The notes: generated from the sequence alone by a model not told the origin. 64,000 bases of DNA from Adiantum capillus-veneris (GCA_014529385.2 CM043960.1:119854543-119918542), one strand, 5' to 3'. Counted from the first letter of the stretch, positions 1 through 11,499 are shown. Translations and numbers: made by a program.

Positions 1-840
1 ATATTTGTATATGATAGGTCACCCCATGAGCATACCATGTCATGGAATGGATGTAAGAACTATGACTGCACTACCTCTTGGAAGTTGTTCACGAATGTAT
101 GTTTATCAAAGATAATGAGAAGAAGTTTGGACCTTTTTGTTTGTTGATGTGTAAGAGCACTCTTGGTCTGTCATATTTTAGATTGTTTGATAAGTTAAAT
201 AAGATTTGTAGTCATTTAAAGTGTTTTTTTTTTTTTTTTTTGGGTAAGATTGTACATGAAAAGACATGATAAAGTACAAGAGATCTTGACGGAATAAACC
301 TCGATGAGATTCCCACCATGCACTTGTGACACCATACCTCTCCTTGAATCCTTTGACTTCTATCATTGTGGGGAGTCCAAGGGGGGCTATTTTCAAATTT
401 TTAGCATAAATTTTTTTTGAAGGAAATTTTGGTTATTCTAAAGTTTATACACAGTGTAGGAGTTCATTCTGATTGTTTTTCTTCAGTTTCAAATTTTGAC
501 CGAGTGCACTCCTTGGAAGCTACTTTTGAAGGTGTTAGGGCGAGATTTTGGGAAAGTTTTGTATGTAGGAAATACAGTCCTTAAAACAATAAAAAACAAT
601 GGTTCTTTGAGTATTTTCAGATTCCATGGTTTTAATGCTCTTTGGAGCCCGTAGATTAAGAAAAAAGTAAAAAATGTATGTTTTACATCATTTTTAAATA
701 AATTGTCAACTTGCACGTTGATTTTTGGAGAATGCGAGCAAGATATGATTTTTTTCTCATCACATGATGGTCGAAGAACGCGATGAGATGAACAAATTCA
801 TGTGAGACAAGCCCAGACAGATTCGAAGCCGATTGAAATC
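1..840. other. Intergenic, nothing recognised
   Basis: No coding motif, LTR boundary or structured repeat is visible on either strand. The stretch is AT-rich with a T17-type homopolymer near 224-241. The few short open frames show no family motif and no codon pattern that would support a gene. Confidence 0.5.
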
Positions 841-848
841 TAGAAGCT

Positions 849-1190
849 GTGAGTGGTGCATCTTACTTATTACGACATGTGAGCTATGTACTAGATTTGA
901 CAGTGAGTTTGATCTTGATTGGTCAGCTTAGAGATTGTGGATGTCAGATTTCGCTACGAGAGCGAGATTTTGTGATGCATTTGGGTTCGCTAGTGATTGC
1001 GAGAGGTGCCAAGAGTGGTACAGGTTACCCATTGCATGTGGATCACGCGAGAGACGGTGTTGTCTCTGTGATCACGCAGCCAGGTAGAGACGTGGTAGAA
1101 TTCTGGGCCACACAGTGTCCAAAAACGGCAATTCAACTGATCAAGAAAATGTGCAGACAATTGCTGCACTATCGAGACCAACAAAGATAA
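849..1190 (+). pseudogene. Copia protease / pre-integrase fragment
   Basis: The 113-residue open frame lacks an ATG at its beginning (it opens with GTG), so it is a fragment. Residues about 10-70 follow the copia segment between retropepsin and the integrase zinc finger: a VLDL..SLILIGQL stretch corresponds to the family's 'vP.L..NLiSvgqL', followed by GSLVIARGAKSGTGYPL, matching the usual 'GsLvvArG.ksGtlY.L'. The catalytic DSG upstream and the integrase HHCC finger downstream are not found. It is a degraded slice of a Ty1/copia polyprotein, similar in position to the piece at 7451-7650 but not the same copy. Confidence 0.6.
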
Positions 1191-1362
1191 AAGAAGGGCA
1201 AGCATTTATGGGGCATTGCGGATACTACAATCTTTCATGTCTCATTGATTTTCTAATCTTCATTTCTATGTTAAACTTCTAATCTACCATCAAACCTCTC
1301 TCTTATCTAATCCATTAATCTACACTTAAATTTTTTTTTAAAAAAAACTTAACACTTGAATC

Positions 1363-1512
1363 ATGGCCATGCATCAAAAATATTCTCACACGGTGAAGGA
1401 GGTGCTTCAAAGCTATGGAAATCAGTATAAAATGCAAGCAATAGCGTTGGAGGCTATTCAAGAAGTTGTAGAGGCTCACATAATTTCAGATGACTTTGCA
1501 ATGACAAAATGA
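1363..1512 (+). pseudogene. Histone H3-like short ORF (alpha1-alpha2 remnant)
   Basis: This 49-codon ORF starts at ATG 1363 and ends at TGA 1510-1512. Residues 10-44 line up with the histone-fold centre of H3. VKEVLQSYGN corresponds to the H3 'VREIAQDFKT' helix. MQAIALEAIQEVVEAHII corresponds to the long alpha2 helix, whose hallmark is Q..A..ALQEA.EAYLV; the positions Q, A, A, QE, EA are kept without a gap. The frame stops where H3 would continue with its L2/alpha3 region, and no H3 tail lies upstream. It is most likely a decayed fragment of an H3 or centromeric H3 gene or retrocopy. The assignment rests on pattern matching by eye. Confidence 0.45.
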
Positions 1513-1615
1513 TTAAGAGTTGTGTCTACTGTCTCCATAGTGATTTGGCTTTTCGGTTTATCCATGTGTTTTAAGTTAAGTGGTTCTGGCCATGAAGAGT
1601 TAAATTTAAATCAAA

Positions 1616-1800
1616 TATTAACATTTTTGCCATCCTAAGGGGCAAAAAAAGCTAGAAAATGCAAAAAAAAGGGTGGCCACAAGGGCGCGCAAATGGCCCA
1701 TCCAACAGTTTTGGATGGCTCATCTGCGCGCCCTTGTGGCCACCCTTTTTTTTGCATTTTCTAGCTTTGTTTGTCCCTTAGGATAGCAAAAATGTTAATA
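1616..1800. repeat. Near-perfect foldback, copy 1 (MITE-like hairpin)
   Basis: The two halves are reverse complements over about 80 nt, apart from a few mismatches. The outer arms start ATTAACATTTTTGCC and end GCAAAAATGTTAAT. The central 99 bp (1659-1757) has perfect 33-nt arms beginning ATGCAAAAAAAAGGGTGGCC and a short inner stem around CATCCAA/TTGGATG. Transcribed, it would give a long hairpin. No coding capacity and no obvious target duplication were seen. Confidence 0.8.
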
Positions 1801-1982
1801 GCTGATGATTCCAGATGTTTATGTAGCATGAGACTAGATTTTTATATTGTCCATTGTGATTTGGCCTTTTGGTGCAGGGAACTAGTAAGTTGAGTTGAAG
1901 GAAGGCATAATGTGCTTGAAAAGTTAAATTTTACATTCATCTCACCTTTTCCAAGGTCCTGGAGTACAACAATAGCCTAATT

Positions 1983-2081
1983 ATGCAAAAAAAAGGATGG
2001 CCACAAGGGCACGCAGATGGCCCATTCAACAGTTTTGGATGGCTCACCTGCGCGCCCTTGTGGCCACCCTTTTTTTTGCAT
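1983..2081. repeat. Foldback, copy 2
   Basis: Same hairpin as at 1659-1757, shifted by exactly 324 bp. The arms carry two or three substitutions (GGATGGCC against GGGTGGCC; GGGCACGC against GGGCGCGC), so pairing is slightly imperfect. The outer arm extension of copy 1 is kept only on the right side. Confidence 0.75.
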
Positions 2082-2306
2082 TATATGGCCTTGTCTTCCC
2101 CTTATAATAGAAAGAATGTTAATATTTGATGAAACCAGATGTTTATGCAGCATGAGACTAGATTTTTATACTGTACAATGTGATTTGCCCTTTTGGTGCA
2201 GGGAACTAGTAAGTTGAGTTGAAGGAAGGCATAATGTGCTTGAAAAGTTCAATTTTAGGTTCATCTCATCTTTTCCAGGGTCCTGGAGTGCAACAATAGA
2301 CTAATT

Positions 2307-2403
2307 ATGCAAAAAAAGGGTGGCCACAAGGGCCCACATATGGCCCATCCAGCAGTTTTGGATGGCTCACTACGCGCCCTTGTGGCCACCCCTTTTTTTG
2401 CAT
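2307..2403. repeat. Foldback, copy 3
   Basis: Third copy of the same hairpin, again 324 bp from the previous one. The left arm reads GGGCCCACA instead of GGGCGCGCA and the right arm TACGCGCCC, so the inner stem is weakened while the GGTGGCCACAAGGGC core remains paired. Confidence 0.7.
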
Positions 2404-2470
2404 TATATGGCCTTGTCTGCACCCCAGGATACCAGTTTTTTTTTAGATTAAGTGAAAGCAAATCTTTATG

Positions 2471-5416
2471 CAACATGACAGTACAAATTCCACTTCTTTT
2501 CACTCAGATGTAATTAGAGCTCCCCCCCCTCCCCCCCCTTTCTTTGTGTACAAAGGTCCGGAGCATTCACTATGTAAAATTTTCCTATGTCACGTGCGTT
2601 CACTAGAATGGATTAAAAGTACCCCTTATAGGCCTTATCTACACATGTTTTTGCAACTTTACAAGAATATAAAATCCCTTCTGTTGAACACATGTGCTAT
2701 GTTACATATACTTTAGTGAACTCCCCATGTCAACGGCCTCACAAATCCTGTGCACTAAACATTAAACACTAGAAATCGACCAAACAAGGAGCCAATTTTT
2801 ACTTCCTTGTGTCCACCTAGTGTTCTTGGGAATGTTTTGGTTAAGCCATTTCTTTGGTATTTGAAACCACATGTGACCCCTATTGTTATAGTATCCAACC
2901 AAAGGTTTCTTGATTGGAAGTTTACATAGGCTCGAGTGGTACATATCTTCTATGTTAACAATGCATGTATCTATAATTTATGTTTAGACTTTCTCTCTAT
3001 CCAAATGAGCTACATGGTAAAAATAAAATCCGGAATTTAACAGTTAAGTTCACAAGGTGATAGCTACTGGTATCATCTTTAGCAATACCAAAGAAATAGC
3101 TACCAATAGCTAATGAATAGGGATATTTAAGAAGATTTCATACCAAAAACTTGTCAACACTACTCAAAAAGTTGGAAACTCAAAGGCTTTACAATATATG
3201 TATGATGAAACAAGAATCAATAATAAGTCCCCTATACATAGACACCTCCATCTCAAGTGATCATTTCTCTAATCAAGCTTGGCATATGCATAGTATGGAA
3301 GCAATAACATGTTGGAAATCAAGAGTTTAGCTTTCTTAACTTGTGAAACATTGCTAATGATATATATTCAACATCCCCAAATGAGGACATCTTGACAAAG
3401 TTTATGATCCACTTTAGTAAGAATAACCATTAATGATTAAACTGAAATCAACATATTGCTTGAATTTCTTCAAGGTGGAGTGATTAAGACTTGCGACTTG
3501 AATCATCATACAGAAAAATCAAAATATCCATAAAAGTAAACAATATTTCTCAGATCTGTATGAAACTTCAGTAATCTAAATTAAATACTCTCACTCAATG
3601 CGACACCATTTAACAAAAAAACATATTTATATTGCATTTATAGAGGAATCCAGCCTCATGAAATTTTTTTACAAATGGAGACAATGTTGTTGCTGTTAGG
3701 CTTCTCTTACAAGTATTTATCTTCCTCATCTAGAGATTCATATACAGTTGAGTATTTGTGTGTCTATGACACTAGGGAAGATAGTAGTACTATATGGATG
3801 GCTTCTATGAGAGCTCCTAGAGAGTCCCTATTGGTTCAAGATTCTAAAAAACACATACTATTCTTATCAAAATCTTTTAACATGGTAGTGAAAGGTTCCT
3901 CAAGGAAGAAAAATAAAGTGATTTCCATCTCTGCACATGGTTGCTTGCTCATGTCCTCTTAAAACAAGTTGAATCTGTAAGTAAACAAAAGATTATGTGA
4001 GCACAAAGTTATAAAGTACAAAATGATATCATTCCAATTATCTAATGACAATTATACGAAGAATAAATTACAAGAAAAATCTTTGACGACTCTCTATAGA
4101 TAACACAACTTACTTACATTGTGAGACTCAAATCACATTCTACACAACTATAGATGGCGCACCAAAGCCATCAACAAAATAGCACCACCCAGTGTTATGA
4201 GGTGTGAAGCCTAAACACTGAAATCCATAAAGAGGTTAATTCTCTCCAGCATGATAAACTTAGAGATGGAGATGATTTAAGCTCTGAATGTAAGCTACAA
4301 GGGTAGTTTTCTTACCATTCTATCTTTATGTTGGAGATGAACCCTTGCAATGCCCACGCGATATTCACACCTTCTATTGTTGTGGTATGCAACTCATGTG
4401 AGCTCATACTTTTGCCACCTTCGGGAGTAGAGGTTTCCATGTAGTGTGAGTGAATGAAAGTAGAAGGAGTAGAATCTTGTTTCATGTTGTAATGGAGGTG
4501 AGAGAAGGGAGAGGAGCTAGCTTGGTGTGAAACTATGTGGTGGGCAAGGGAAAGAGATGGAGGAGGAGCTTGCTTGGTGCTACAATGGAGGTGGGAGAAA
4601 GCTAGCAGAGAGATAATGATGGACTATAGGGGGTGCATGTGGTTGTTGCAGCAATGGAGAGCTTGGAAAAGGGTTTGTAGAGAGAGAAAAACACTTTTTA
4701 GCTATAGAATAGGTTTGGAAAGACTTTGGAGGGTGAAAATGATGTTTTGATTGTTTTTAATAAAAAATTCAATTTTTTGGATTTTTTAGTGCACGTTTTT
4801 AACTTTTGAAGGTCAAAAATACTTTTTTGACCATGAAATAGGTTGGGGACCTTTTAAGGAGGGAAAACTTGAAATTTGAAATTTTTTGAAAATTTGAAAT
4901 TTTTAGTGTATTTTTAAATCCGGGCCAAAAAGTGGGGGAAAAGAGGTCAAAGTGGTCCCCCCCCCCTCTTTCCCCTAGCCACCTCCCTTACCTTCTCACT
5001 AGGTAAGAGGCAATTAAGAGGTGTAAGGCTACCTTGTCCCCCTACTTTTTTGAGGGTATAGAGTGTGTCCACCACCCTCTTCCTATTGGCTGACCTCTAA
5101 TTAACCTTAATCCCAAAGGGCCCCTAGAGGGTTCATATTTTTCCTAATGGTTTGGCAGCATTTTTTCATGAATTTTGTTCAGCAGGTTCACTATGCCGTG
5201 TAGAAGCCAAATCTCACCCCTTTTTGAATTTGGATCCCAAAATCTCAAGATTTACCCAATTTTGTGTCTGAATCCCTGTTTTTGTTGTTTTTGCCATAAC
5301 AGTCAATTCTGATGTGATTTTTGAATTTTTCTTTCAAACAAACTTGATCAGAGCAGTATCCAACTGATGCTCAATGTCAGTGAGATCACTTTTCACCAAA
5401 AATGGTCTCTGGGGTA
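2471..5416. other. AT-rich stretch without recognisable genes
   Basis: No transposon motif or conserved protein was recognised. The longest frames (3675-3962, 95 codons, rich in serine; 4535-4750, 71 codons) have no family signature. Runs of C occur at 2521-2537 and 4959-4968. If the putative minus-strand LTR at 5963-6873 is real, this interval would be the internal region of that element, but no gag or pol homology supports it. Confidence 0.4.
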
Positions 5417-5434
5417 CATGGATCGCGATCCATG
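5417..5434. repeat. Perfect palindrome CATGGATCGCGATCCATG
   Basis: An 18-bp perfect palindrome. Close variants occur at 63505-63522 and 63792-63809 with similar flanks (GGG.ACATGGAT...GATCCATGTTCC, then a TTGG.CAAA stretch), so it belongs to a dispersed repeat present near both ends of the window. Confidence 0.65.
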
Positions 5435-5944
5435 TTCCTCCACAGAATTTGGCCAAACTTTTCAGATTGCTTCTAGAGAGTATTCCAATGCCCTTGATCC
5501 ACAAATTTTTGAATTTGGATAAGTTTTGAGCTCTCTACCATCAAATTTTCACAATTTCAGAGTTATGGTCATTTCGGCCAAAATATGGTTTTCACCCTTT
5601 TTTCTCTCTATCTTTTGGCCCAAATTTGATGGTCGTAGTTTCTACTTACCCTACTCCTAAGTACTAAAATGAATCATGAAACAAAAACAAACTAAATGGT
5701 ACAAAATATAGTCGAAACGAAAAACGTTACAGCACTCTGAAAGCATAGAGAAAATCGAAGAATAAAATGCTTTTGGCTATCTCACTCACAACCCGCTTTA
5801 CTTCTCAAGAATAGATCTAGCAAGTCCTCAACTTCTAGACTCTATCAAGCACTAAACCCCGTGTCTAGCTGCTTCACTGCTAAGGCGTAAACGTAATGGA
5901 ACACATATCTTTAGAAAGAACGCTCTAAATACGTAGTAGGTCAC

Positions 5945-5961
5945 TCACCATAATGGCGCCA
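5945..5961 (-). other. Putative primer-binding site of a minus-strand LTR element
   Basis: Read on the minus strand the site is TGGCGCCATTATGGTGA, one base after an LTR-like end finishing CCTACTAACA. TGGCGCC-type sites are common in plant gypsy elements. No coding region of the element was found to its left, so support is limited to the LTR-PBS pattern. Confidence 0.4.
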
Positions 5962-5962
5962 A

Positions 5963-6873
5963 TGTTAGTAGGTCGCTACGACGGATGTCTGCAACATAGC
6001 TTTTTGGTACTAACATAATGTCAATAATCAGGGAAGTGACTTGGATGGGGCACGGAGACTCTTTGAGGTCATCAATCTCAAGAAGTGAACCTTAACAAGC
6101 AATCACACCTACTCAACAAACAAACCAACACTCAATGATCAGAGAACTCTGCCTATGTCCTTTCTCATAGCTCAGGTCATCATGCCATTTCGGCACTCGA
6201 ACGGACTCGAAATGCAGCGAAACTTTAGGAGAAGGTCTAGGACTCCTAGGGGCACTATCCTAGCAGGTCTGGTTGCAATACAAGAAGGTACCAAAATCAT
6301 GGTCCATCATGAAAAAGGTCCTGAAAACTACAACAAAACTATCCAAAAAGGTCACCTTATGGTCTAAGAACACTCTCCTATGGTCAAAACGACTAAAAAC
6401 AGTGATTTAAGCACTAAAATCTACAATTGAGGCTCACAAATGCGTAGTCGCAAAGCACTGTAAAACTGACAATGCTTACACTTAATTGAAAGAGAAAAGA
6501 GAGAGGAACACAATGCAAGTTCCGAAAATGAAATCTGGTCACCCATTCAGTAACTGCGATGATTACAAGTTTGGAGCAGCTCATAGCTTGAGCGTATGTT
6601 TTTTGAGCTCCTTTGTTCTTCTAAAGATAAGCCTCCTTTCACATTTAGGTTACTGACCTTTATACCTAGGGCTTTCTAAATGGCCAATGGCCGGCTCACA
6701 CGGACCTTTCAAATATCATTACATCATTAGAACTCAGGGGATTGATCCACTACTTTGTAATCAAGATTTACAAAGAATATTACTAGACTAGCTCGAAAAA
6801 CTAATAGAGTATACATGTGGTGTCTGACTACGTGTTTGGCTAGGTGAGCGCCCGTTTGGTTTGTCCTCAAACA
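5963..6873 (-). mobile_element. Putative LTR (minus orientation)
   Basis: The segment begins TGTTAGTAGG and ends CCTCAAACA on the plus strand, giving the TGTT...AACA termini usual for plant LTRs. A TATA-like GGTATAAAGG lies on the minus strand near 6657-6668, and a primer-binding-site-like sequence abuts the left edge. The right edge abuts copia gag sequence directly, which suggests insertion into an older copia element. The partner LTR is not in the window, so this could also be a chance combination. Confidence 0.35.
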
Positions 6874-6880
6874 GAAGACC

Positions 6881-7222
6881 ATGACTAACTTGCGTTATGG
6901 CAAAGCTCATTATGTGAAAAGGGATGATAAGCAACGTAAGGGCAATTCTTTGCAACATGAGTCAAAGAAAGAGGGCAATAGAGATGCATCAAAGGGTAGA
7001 TCAAAGTCTCGTGGTTGCCGCAATGTTCAATGCCATTATTGTGATAAGTTTGGTCACATAAAGAAGGATTGTTTTGCTTGGAAGCATGACAAAGAGAAGG
7101 GAAAAGGTAAAGGCAAAGATCATGATGATAAAGAGAAGAAACCAAAGAGTTTGGTTAAGATTGAAGAACTAAACATAGTTCAAGATGACAGTGATACACA
7201 AGACATTAGTATGTTGACTTAA
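6881..7222 (+). pseudogene. Copia gag fragment with CCHC zinc knuckle
   Basis: The 113-residue frame is very basic (many K and R). It contains one zinc knuckle, CHYCDKFGHIKKDC (C-x2-C-x4-H-x4-C), at residues about 51-64, typical of nucleocapsid at the end of Ty1/copia gag. An acidic tail follows. The N-terminal gag domain is missing: the frame starts directly next to the putative LTR ending at 6873. An in-frame TAA at 7219-7221 separates it from the protease region. In an active element the knuckle would bind element RNA during particle assembly; here it is a relic. Confidence 0.75.
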
Positions 7223-7650
7223 AATAATGATTTCTTTTATGATGCACAGGAAACTCTATCTTTGCAGAGTTCTATGCCAGCTGAACTCCTTGTTAGTAGT
7301 GAGGTATCCCATTCATGGATTCTTGATTCCAGTGCTTCGTTGCATGTCACACCTCATCGGCATTGCTTTACTACATACTAGGAGACCATTGGCTGTGTTA
7401 CACTTGGTGACAATTACTCTTGTGACATTGTTGGCGCAGGTGATATTGCCATGGTTATGGCAAATGGGGTGAAGTTTATCATCCATAATGTGCATCATGT
7501 TCCAACCTTCACATGCAATCTGATTTTGGTTGGATGTGTTGATGAATTGGGTTACAAAGACACTTTTCATCAGCAGTCTTGGCGTGTTGCAAAGGGTCAT
7601 CTTATTATAGCCTATGGCTATAAAGCTGGTTCACTTTACCCTCTTTATGT
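7223..7650 (+). pseudogene. Copia retropepsin fragment, active site DSG changed to DSS
   Basis: Continuing in the gag frame after the TAA, the sequence reads WILDSSASLHVTPH, which is the copia aspartic protease site (usual W.lDSGAs.H) with glycine replaced by serine. A TAG then follows TTY. Next come VTLGDN, the NVHHVPTFTCNLILVG segment and GHLIIAYGYKAGSLYPLYV, which lead towards the integrase in copia elements. Homology ends near 7650, so integrase and RT are absent. Two stops and the changed active site mean no function. Confidence 0.7.
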
Positions 7651-7873
7651 CAGGATAAGGATAGGACCCATCACGGCCAAGGGCCAGGACGGACATGCAG
7701 TCAAGGGGGTCCCTACATTTAGAAGGCCAAGGGCCTATATAGGGCATGGCTGGGTGGTGATGAGCATGTTCCAGTCCCCCTGCCCTTACATTGGTATCAT
7801 TGCCAGGGGAGAAGGAGCCATGGAGGAAGGGGGAAGGTTACATGAAGCATGCATGGTTTCTCTTTCTCTTCCC

Positions 7874-7874
<1 letters not shown>

Positions 7875-7950
<76 letters not shown>
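7875..7950. repeat. (CT)n microsatellite
   Basis: About 38 uninterrupted CT units. The long serine-leucine frames drawn across it are artefacts of the dinucleotide repeat. Confidence 0.95.
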
Positions 7951-7952
<2 letters not shown>

Positions 7953-8393
7953 CGGGCTTCGCGCTCGTGGAGGCCGTGTGAAGACACAGGCCGTGGGCAT
8001 GGCCCCTTGAAACCACAATCTGAAGAGCATGAAGGTCGACACAAGAAGCAGGGCCGTGGGAGCGACTGCTTGCACGGGATTGGACAATCGATGACCTGCA
8101 CGGATTGGGGTCGGGACTGCTCCAAAGAGGATCGCTAGGCTGGGATTGGCAATTTTTGTCTCTTCATCCCCGTCATGCATGCAGCACAGCGACCCCTGCA
8201 AGCGCAGTTTGCATCTCTGTGTTGCCGTCAGCCAGGCCGCTGACGGACGCAAAGTGGCCCCGAACCCCGACGGCCTCTAAAACGCCGGGATACAGATGGC
8301 GCGCCTCGAGCCTGACACGGTAAAGCGAACAGGGGCCACTACCTAGCTTTGAGCGGCTAGGACGCAAACCACTATGATATGAACACCGCAAAC

Positions 8394-8396
<3 letters not shown>

Positions 8397-8475
<79 letters not shown>
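8397..8475. repeat. Compound (CA)n-(GA)n microsatellite
   Basis: CA repeats (about 8397-8432) pass directly into GA repeats (8433-8475). Confidence 0.95.
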
Positions 8476-8479
<4 letters not shown>

Positions 8480-9027
8480 TTTCAAATGATGAAAACCCTC
8501 GGGGGGTGTGAGGGTGAATTATATCTGCAATATTTACAAAGTGGCACGCCGTGGTGGTAGAGAGGTAGGGAGAGGAGGTGGTGCAACCTACTTGGTGCGT
8601 TCTCTAAGACGACTCAATGATTGTGAAACTTACTACCAAGAGCGTGTATACGTGTGTGCATCGACCATTGGAGTCGAGAGATGGGTGTGGTTCCCTTCGC
8701 ATGGTGCAATTCCCAAGGCAAACGCAACACACAAGGCCCCCCCGTGATGGTGATAGTGTCAATCCTTCCCACTACACTCTACCAAATGCTTGGCTCCTCA
8801 TGAATTGCCCCCCCCGATAGTGACCTCTCAATGCCAATTTATAGGTGTTGGCTGCTTGGATTATGGTAATCCCAGTGTGTTAGGGTAAGCTTAATCGGGG
8901 AGACAAAGCAAGTGGTGGGCCCGGTGTGGCTGACCCTTGCTTTGTTTTGGGAGGTTTATTAAAAGATGGGAATGTCTAGGTGGGCCTTTGTGACCATTAC
9001 CTAGAGAGAGGATATTTACAAAAAAAT

Positions 9028-9290
9028 GGGAATTTACAATGGCTCGAGTGAAACTGAAGAAAATGATGAAAATAACCTATAAATTATTGGGATGGCATCG
9101 TGGTTGCGTGTTGCCGGCGAATGGTGTGTTGCCTGTGCGTCGGTGTCGAGCGAGCGTACTTCTTTTCGGGGTCGGACGAGGCATGCCTTCAGGCACTTCC
9201 TCTTTTTTGTTGTTGGCGGCGCGTGATTTGGATCCTTCATCTTTTTGTGGTTGTCGTAGTTGTGAAGTCCTTCGTTTTTTCCTGAATTCG
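9028..9290 (-). repeat. Conserved block of Tat-like element 3' region, copy 1
   Basis: In reverse complement this block resembles 56590-56800 in the Tat-like element downstream. Shared pieces include GGGAATTTACAA, GCGAG/GAC-GAGGCATGCCTTC, the CACTTC.T.TTTTG.TGTTGG run and a CGTGA.TTGG segment. In both places it lies between an integrase and the LTR side and is surrounded by CA/CT microsatellites. This suggests the tract 8.9-10.4 kb is the 3' noncoding region of the minus-strand Tat fragment that follows. Confidence 0.5.
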
Positions 9291-9300
9291 TGGTGCATAT

Positions 9301-9808
9301 ATGCGTGTGTGTGTATGTATGTGCATGTGGACAGATGTGTGTGTATATATATATATATATATGTATATGGGTGTGTGCGCGTGAGTGCATGTGTGTATTT
9401 GTATGTGTGCACGAGCGTGGGGTGGGAACGGGGGCTTATATACATAATGTATATATGTTTTTTTTTATTTTTTGTTTTTTTTCTCTGTTTGGCGGCCAAC
9501 GGCAGCTACGCAAGCTTGGTGTGTGTGTGTGTGTGTGTGTGGTGTTAGAGAGAGAGAGAACGCGCTGCGCCTGTATAGGCCGAGAGGGAGAGAGAGCGGG
9601 AGGGCGGGCGGCTGCTGCCGAAACAGAGCGCGAGAGAGGGAGAGGGGGTTGGGGGGTGTGTGTGTGTGAGTGTGAGGATGAGGGAGAGGGGGTTGGGTGT
9701 GTGTGTGTGAGTGTGAGGATGAGGGAGAGGGTGAGTATGAGTGTGAGTGTGTGGTGTATGAAGGCGTGGGCTCCATGGTCATGTGCACTGCGCCTTCGGG
9801 CTTGAAAC

Positions 9809-9894
<86 letters not shown>

Positions 9895-9990
9895 AGGTGG
9901 TGCTAGAGGGAGGGGGAATCTCCTAGGGCGGGTGCCCACCGTGGGGGGGGGGGTTTGTCTTATCCTCCGTTTTGTATGCTGTCTCAAGGA
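9301..9990. repeat. Microsatellite-rich tract (TG, TA, GTGA, GA)
   Basis: Successive simple repeats: TG/TA mixtures 9301-9400, (TG)n 9520-9541, GTGAGTGTGAGGATG-type repeats 9655-9750, and an uninterrupted (GA)n at 9811-9890. The many long frames predicted across it are repeat translations without real coding features. Confidence 0.9.
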
Positions 9991-9991
9991 T

Positions 9992-10124
<133 letters not shown>

Positions 10125-10397
10125 CGAATGCGGCCTCAACACAGAGGGAGCACGAGAGAGGGGTCGGGGTGATGCTCAAGGCTTGCCGCCCTGGCCGAGG
10201 GGGGGTGGTAAATTTGGGAGAGAGGATATTAGAGAGAGGTATGTACGGAAAATGAGAGAGAAAGAGAGGGGGTGTTATTTCATCCAATGCCCGTCGGGCG
10301 GGGGGGTTCAAGATTGATTGCTTCTTCCCTATCCAGTTGGAGTCTCTCCAGATCCAAGATGTGGTTTCGGAGGTTTACAATCGGATGATGTGTCTGG

Positions 10398-11499
10398 CTA
10401 GCCAAAACTCGTAAGCTGGCTATATGTACGTACCTCAATGGGTAGAATTGCCTCCTTCCCAGAAACTAGATGGAAAGGGGTGAAATCTAGTGATGTTCGG
10501 AATGTTGTTCTGTAATCCCAAAGAGCTACCATGAGATGTTTATCCCAGTCCCCTGTGTGATTGTTCACCTGTTTTGTGATGATTTTGCAAATCATTCCAT
10601 TTACCTTCTCTACCAGACCATTGCATTGTGGATAGTATGGTGTGGAATGCCGACGTGTGATGCCTAACTTCTTCATTAGTTCTCCCACCAAATCACCTCT
10701 GAATCCTGGTCCTCTATCTGATATTATCTCAAGAGGAGTGCCAAAACGGCAAACGATATGCTAAAAAATGAACTTTGCCACTTCTTGGGCTGTAATGCGG
10801 GTGGTGGCCGTTGCTTCTGCCCATCGAGTCATGTAATCTACACCCACTATGATGTACAGTTTACCTGATTGGGCCCTTGGTAAAGGACCGATTGCATCTA
10901 TTCCCCATTTCTCAAAAGGACCATATGAGATGATAGGGGTTTGTGGCTCGTAGGTTAACGTGCGATCACTGGCCACTTGACAAGCCTTGCATGTTTTACA
11001 CCAATGGTGTACATCCCTGTTCAAACTAGGCCAAAAGTATCGTGCCTGTAGAATCTTCCTACTGGTGATATCTAGAGCAAAATGACCGCCACAGACCCCA
11101 TCATGGCAACTTGAAATTACCTCTGTGATTTCACTGGAGGTTGGCACCCGCCTGAGAATTTGATCTTTGCCCTTACAATACAAGTGGTCGTCTATAAGGC
11201 GGTACCTAGTAGCCTTCCTTACCAGCCACTGTTTTTGGCCTTTGGTGTGTCCTGCTGGACATTCTCCTGTATCTAGAAAACCAATGATATCAGGCATAGC
11301 ATCACTACCTTGGAAGAGGGGTAGCTTTAATTTGATCGCCCCTACGGGAACGTCTTGTAATCTTTCTTTAGCTAGAGCATCTGCCTCTTCATTTTCTGCT
11401 CTGGGGACATGGAATACTTTTGCTGTTTCAAACTTCTTTAGAAGGTCCTTAACTTGGCGAAGTTGACCAAGTAAAACCTGATTTCTACAATCCCAGGTG
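10398..11499 (-). pseudogene. Tat-like gypsy fragment: RNase H tail and integrase
   Basis: Read from right to left, the fragment starts with the end of an extra (archaeal-type) RNase H, with HVPRAENEEADALA near 11340-11400. The linker follows, then an integrase zinc finger: a CHDGVCGGH part and CKTCKACQ. The catalytic core has WGIDAIGP and GVDYMTRWAEA, and about 20 bases before 10691 lies the second aspartate region; the HSTPYYPQCNGLVEKVNG motif carries the glutamate. A stop at 10758-10760 interrupts the core. It is close to the element at 53319-54924 in order and wording (about 70-80% of residues alike), so both belong to one family. RT and gag are missing here. Confidence 0.8.

Larger units (their letters stand above)
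1659..2470 (+). repeat. 324-bp tandem repeat array (about 2.5 units)
   Basis: Units begin at 1659, 1983 and 2307. Besides the hairpin, each spacer repeats a block containing ATGTTTATG.AGCATGAGACTAG, GGTGCAGGGAACTAGTAAG and GGAAGGCATAATGTGCTTG. The last unit is partial and fades after about 2470. The hairpin therefore spread by tandem duplication of a larger unit rather than by separate insertions. Confidence 0.75.

Noticed and set aside
1659-2403. The three hairpins as a CRISPR-like array
   Set aside because: Units are 324 bp with near-identical spacers and the context is eukaryotic; this is a tandem repeat.
3675-3962. 95-codon frame as a gene
   Set aside because: No recognisable motif, no promoter or neighbour support, and such a frame is expected by chance in AT-rich DNA of this length.
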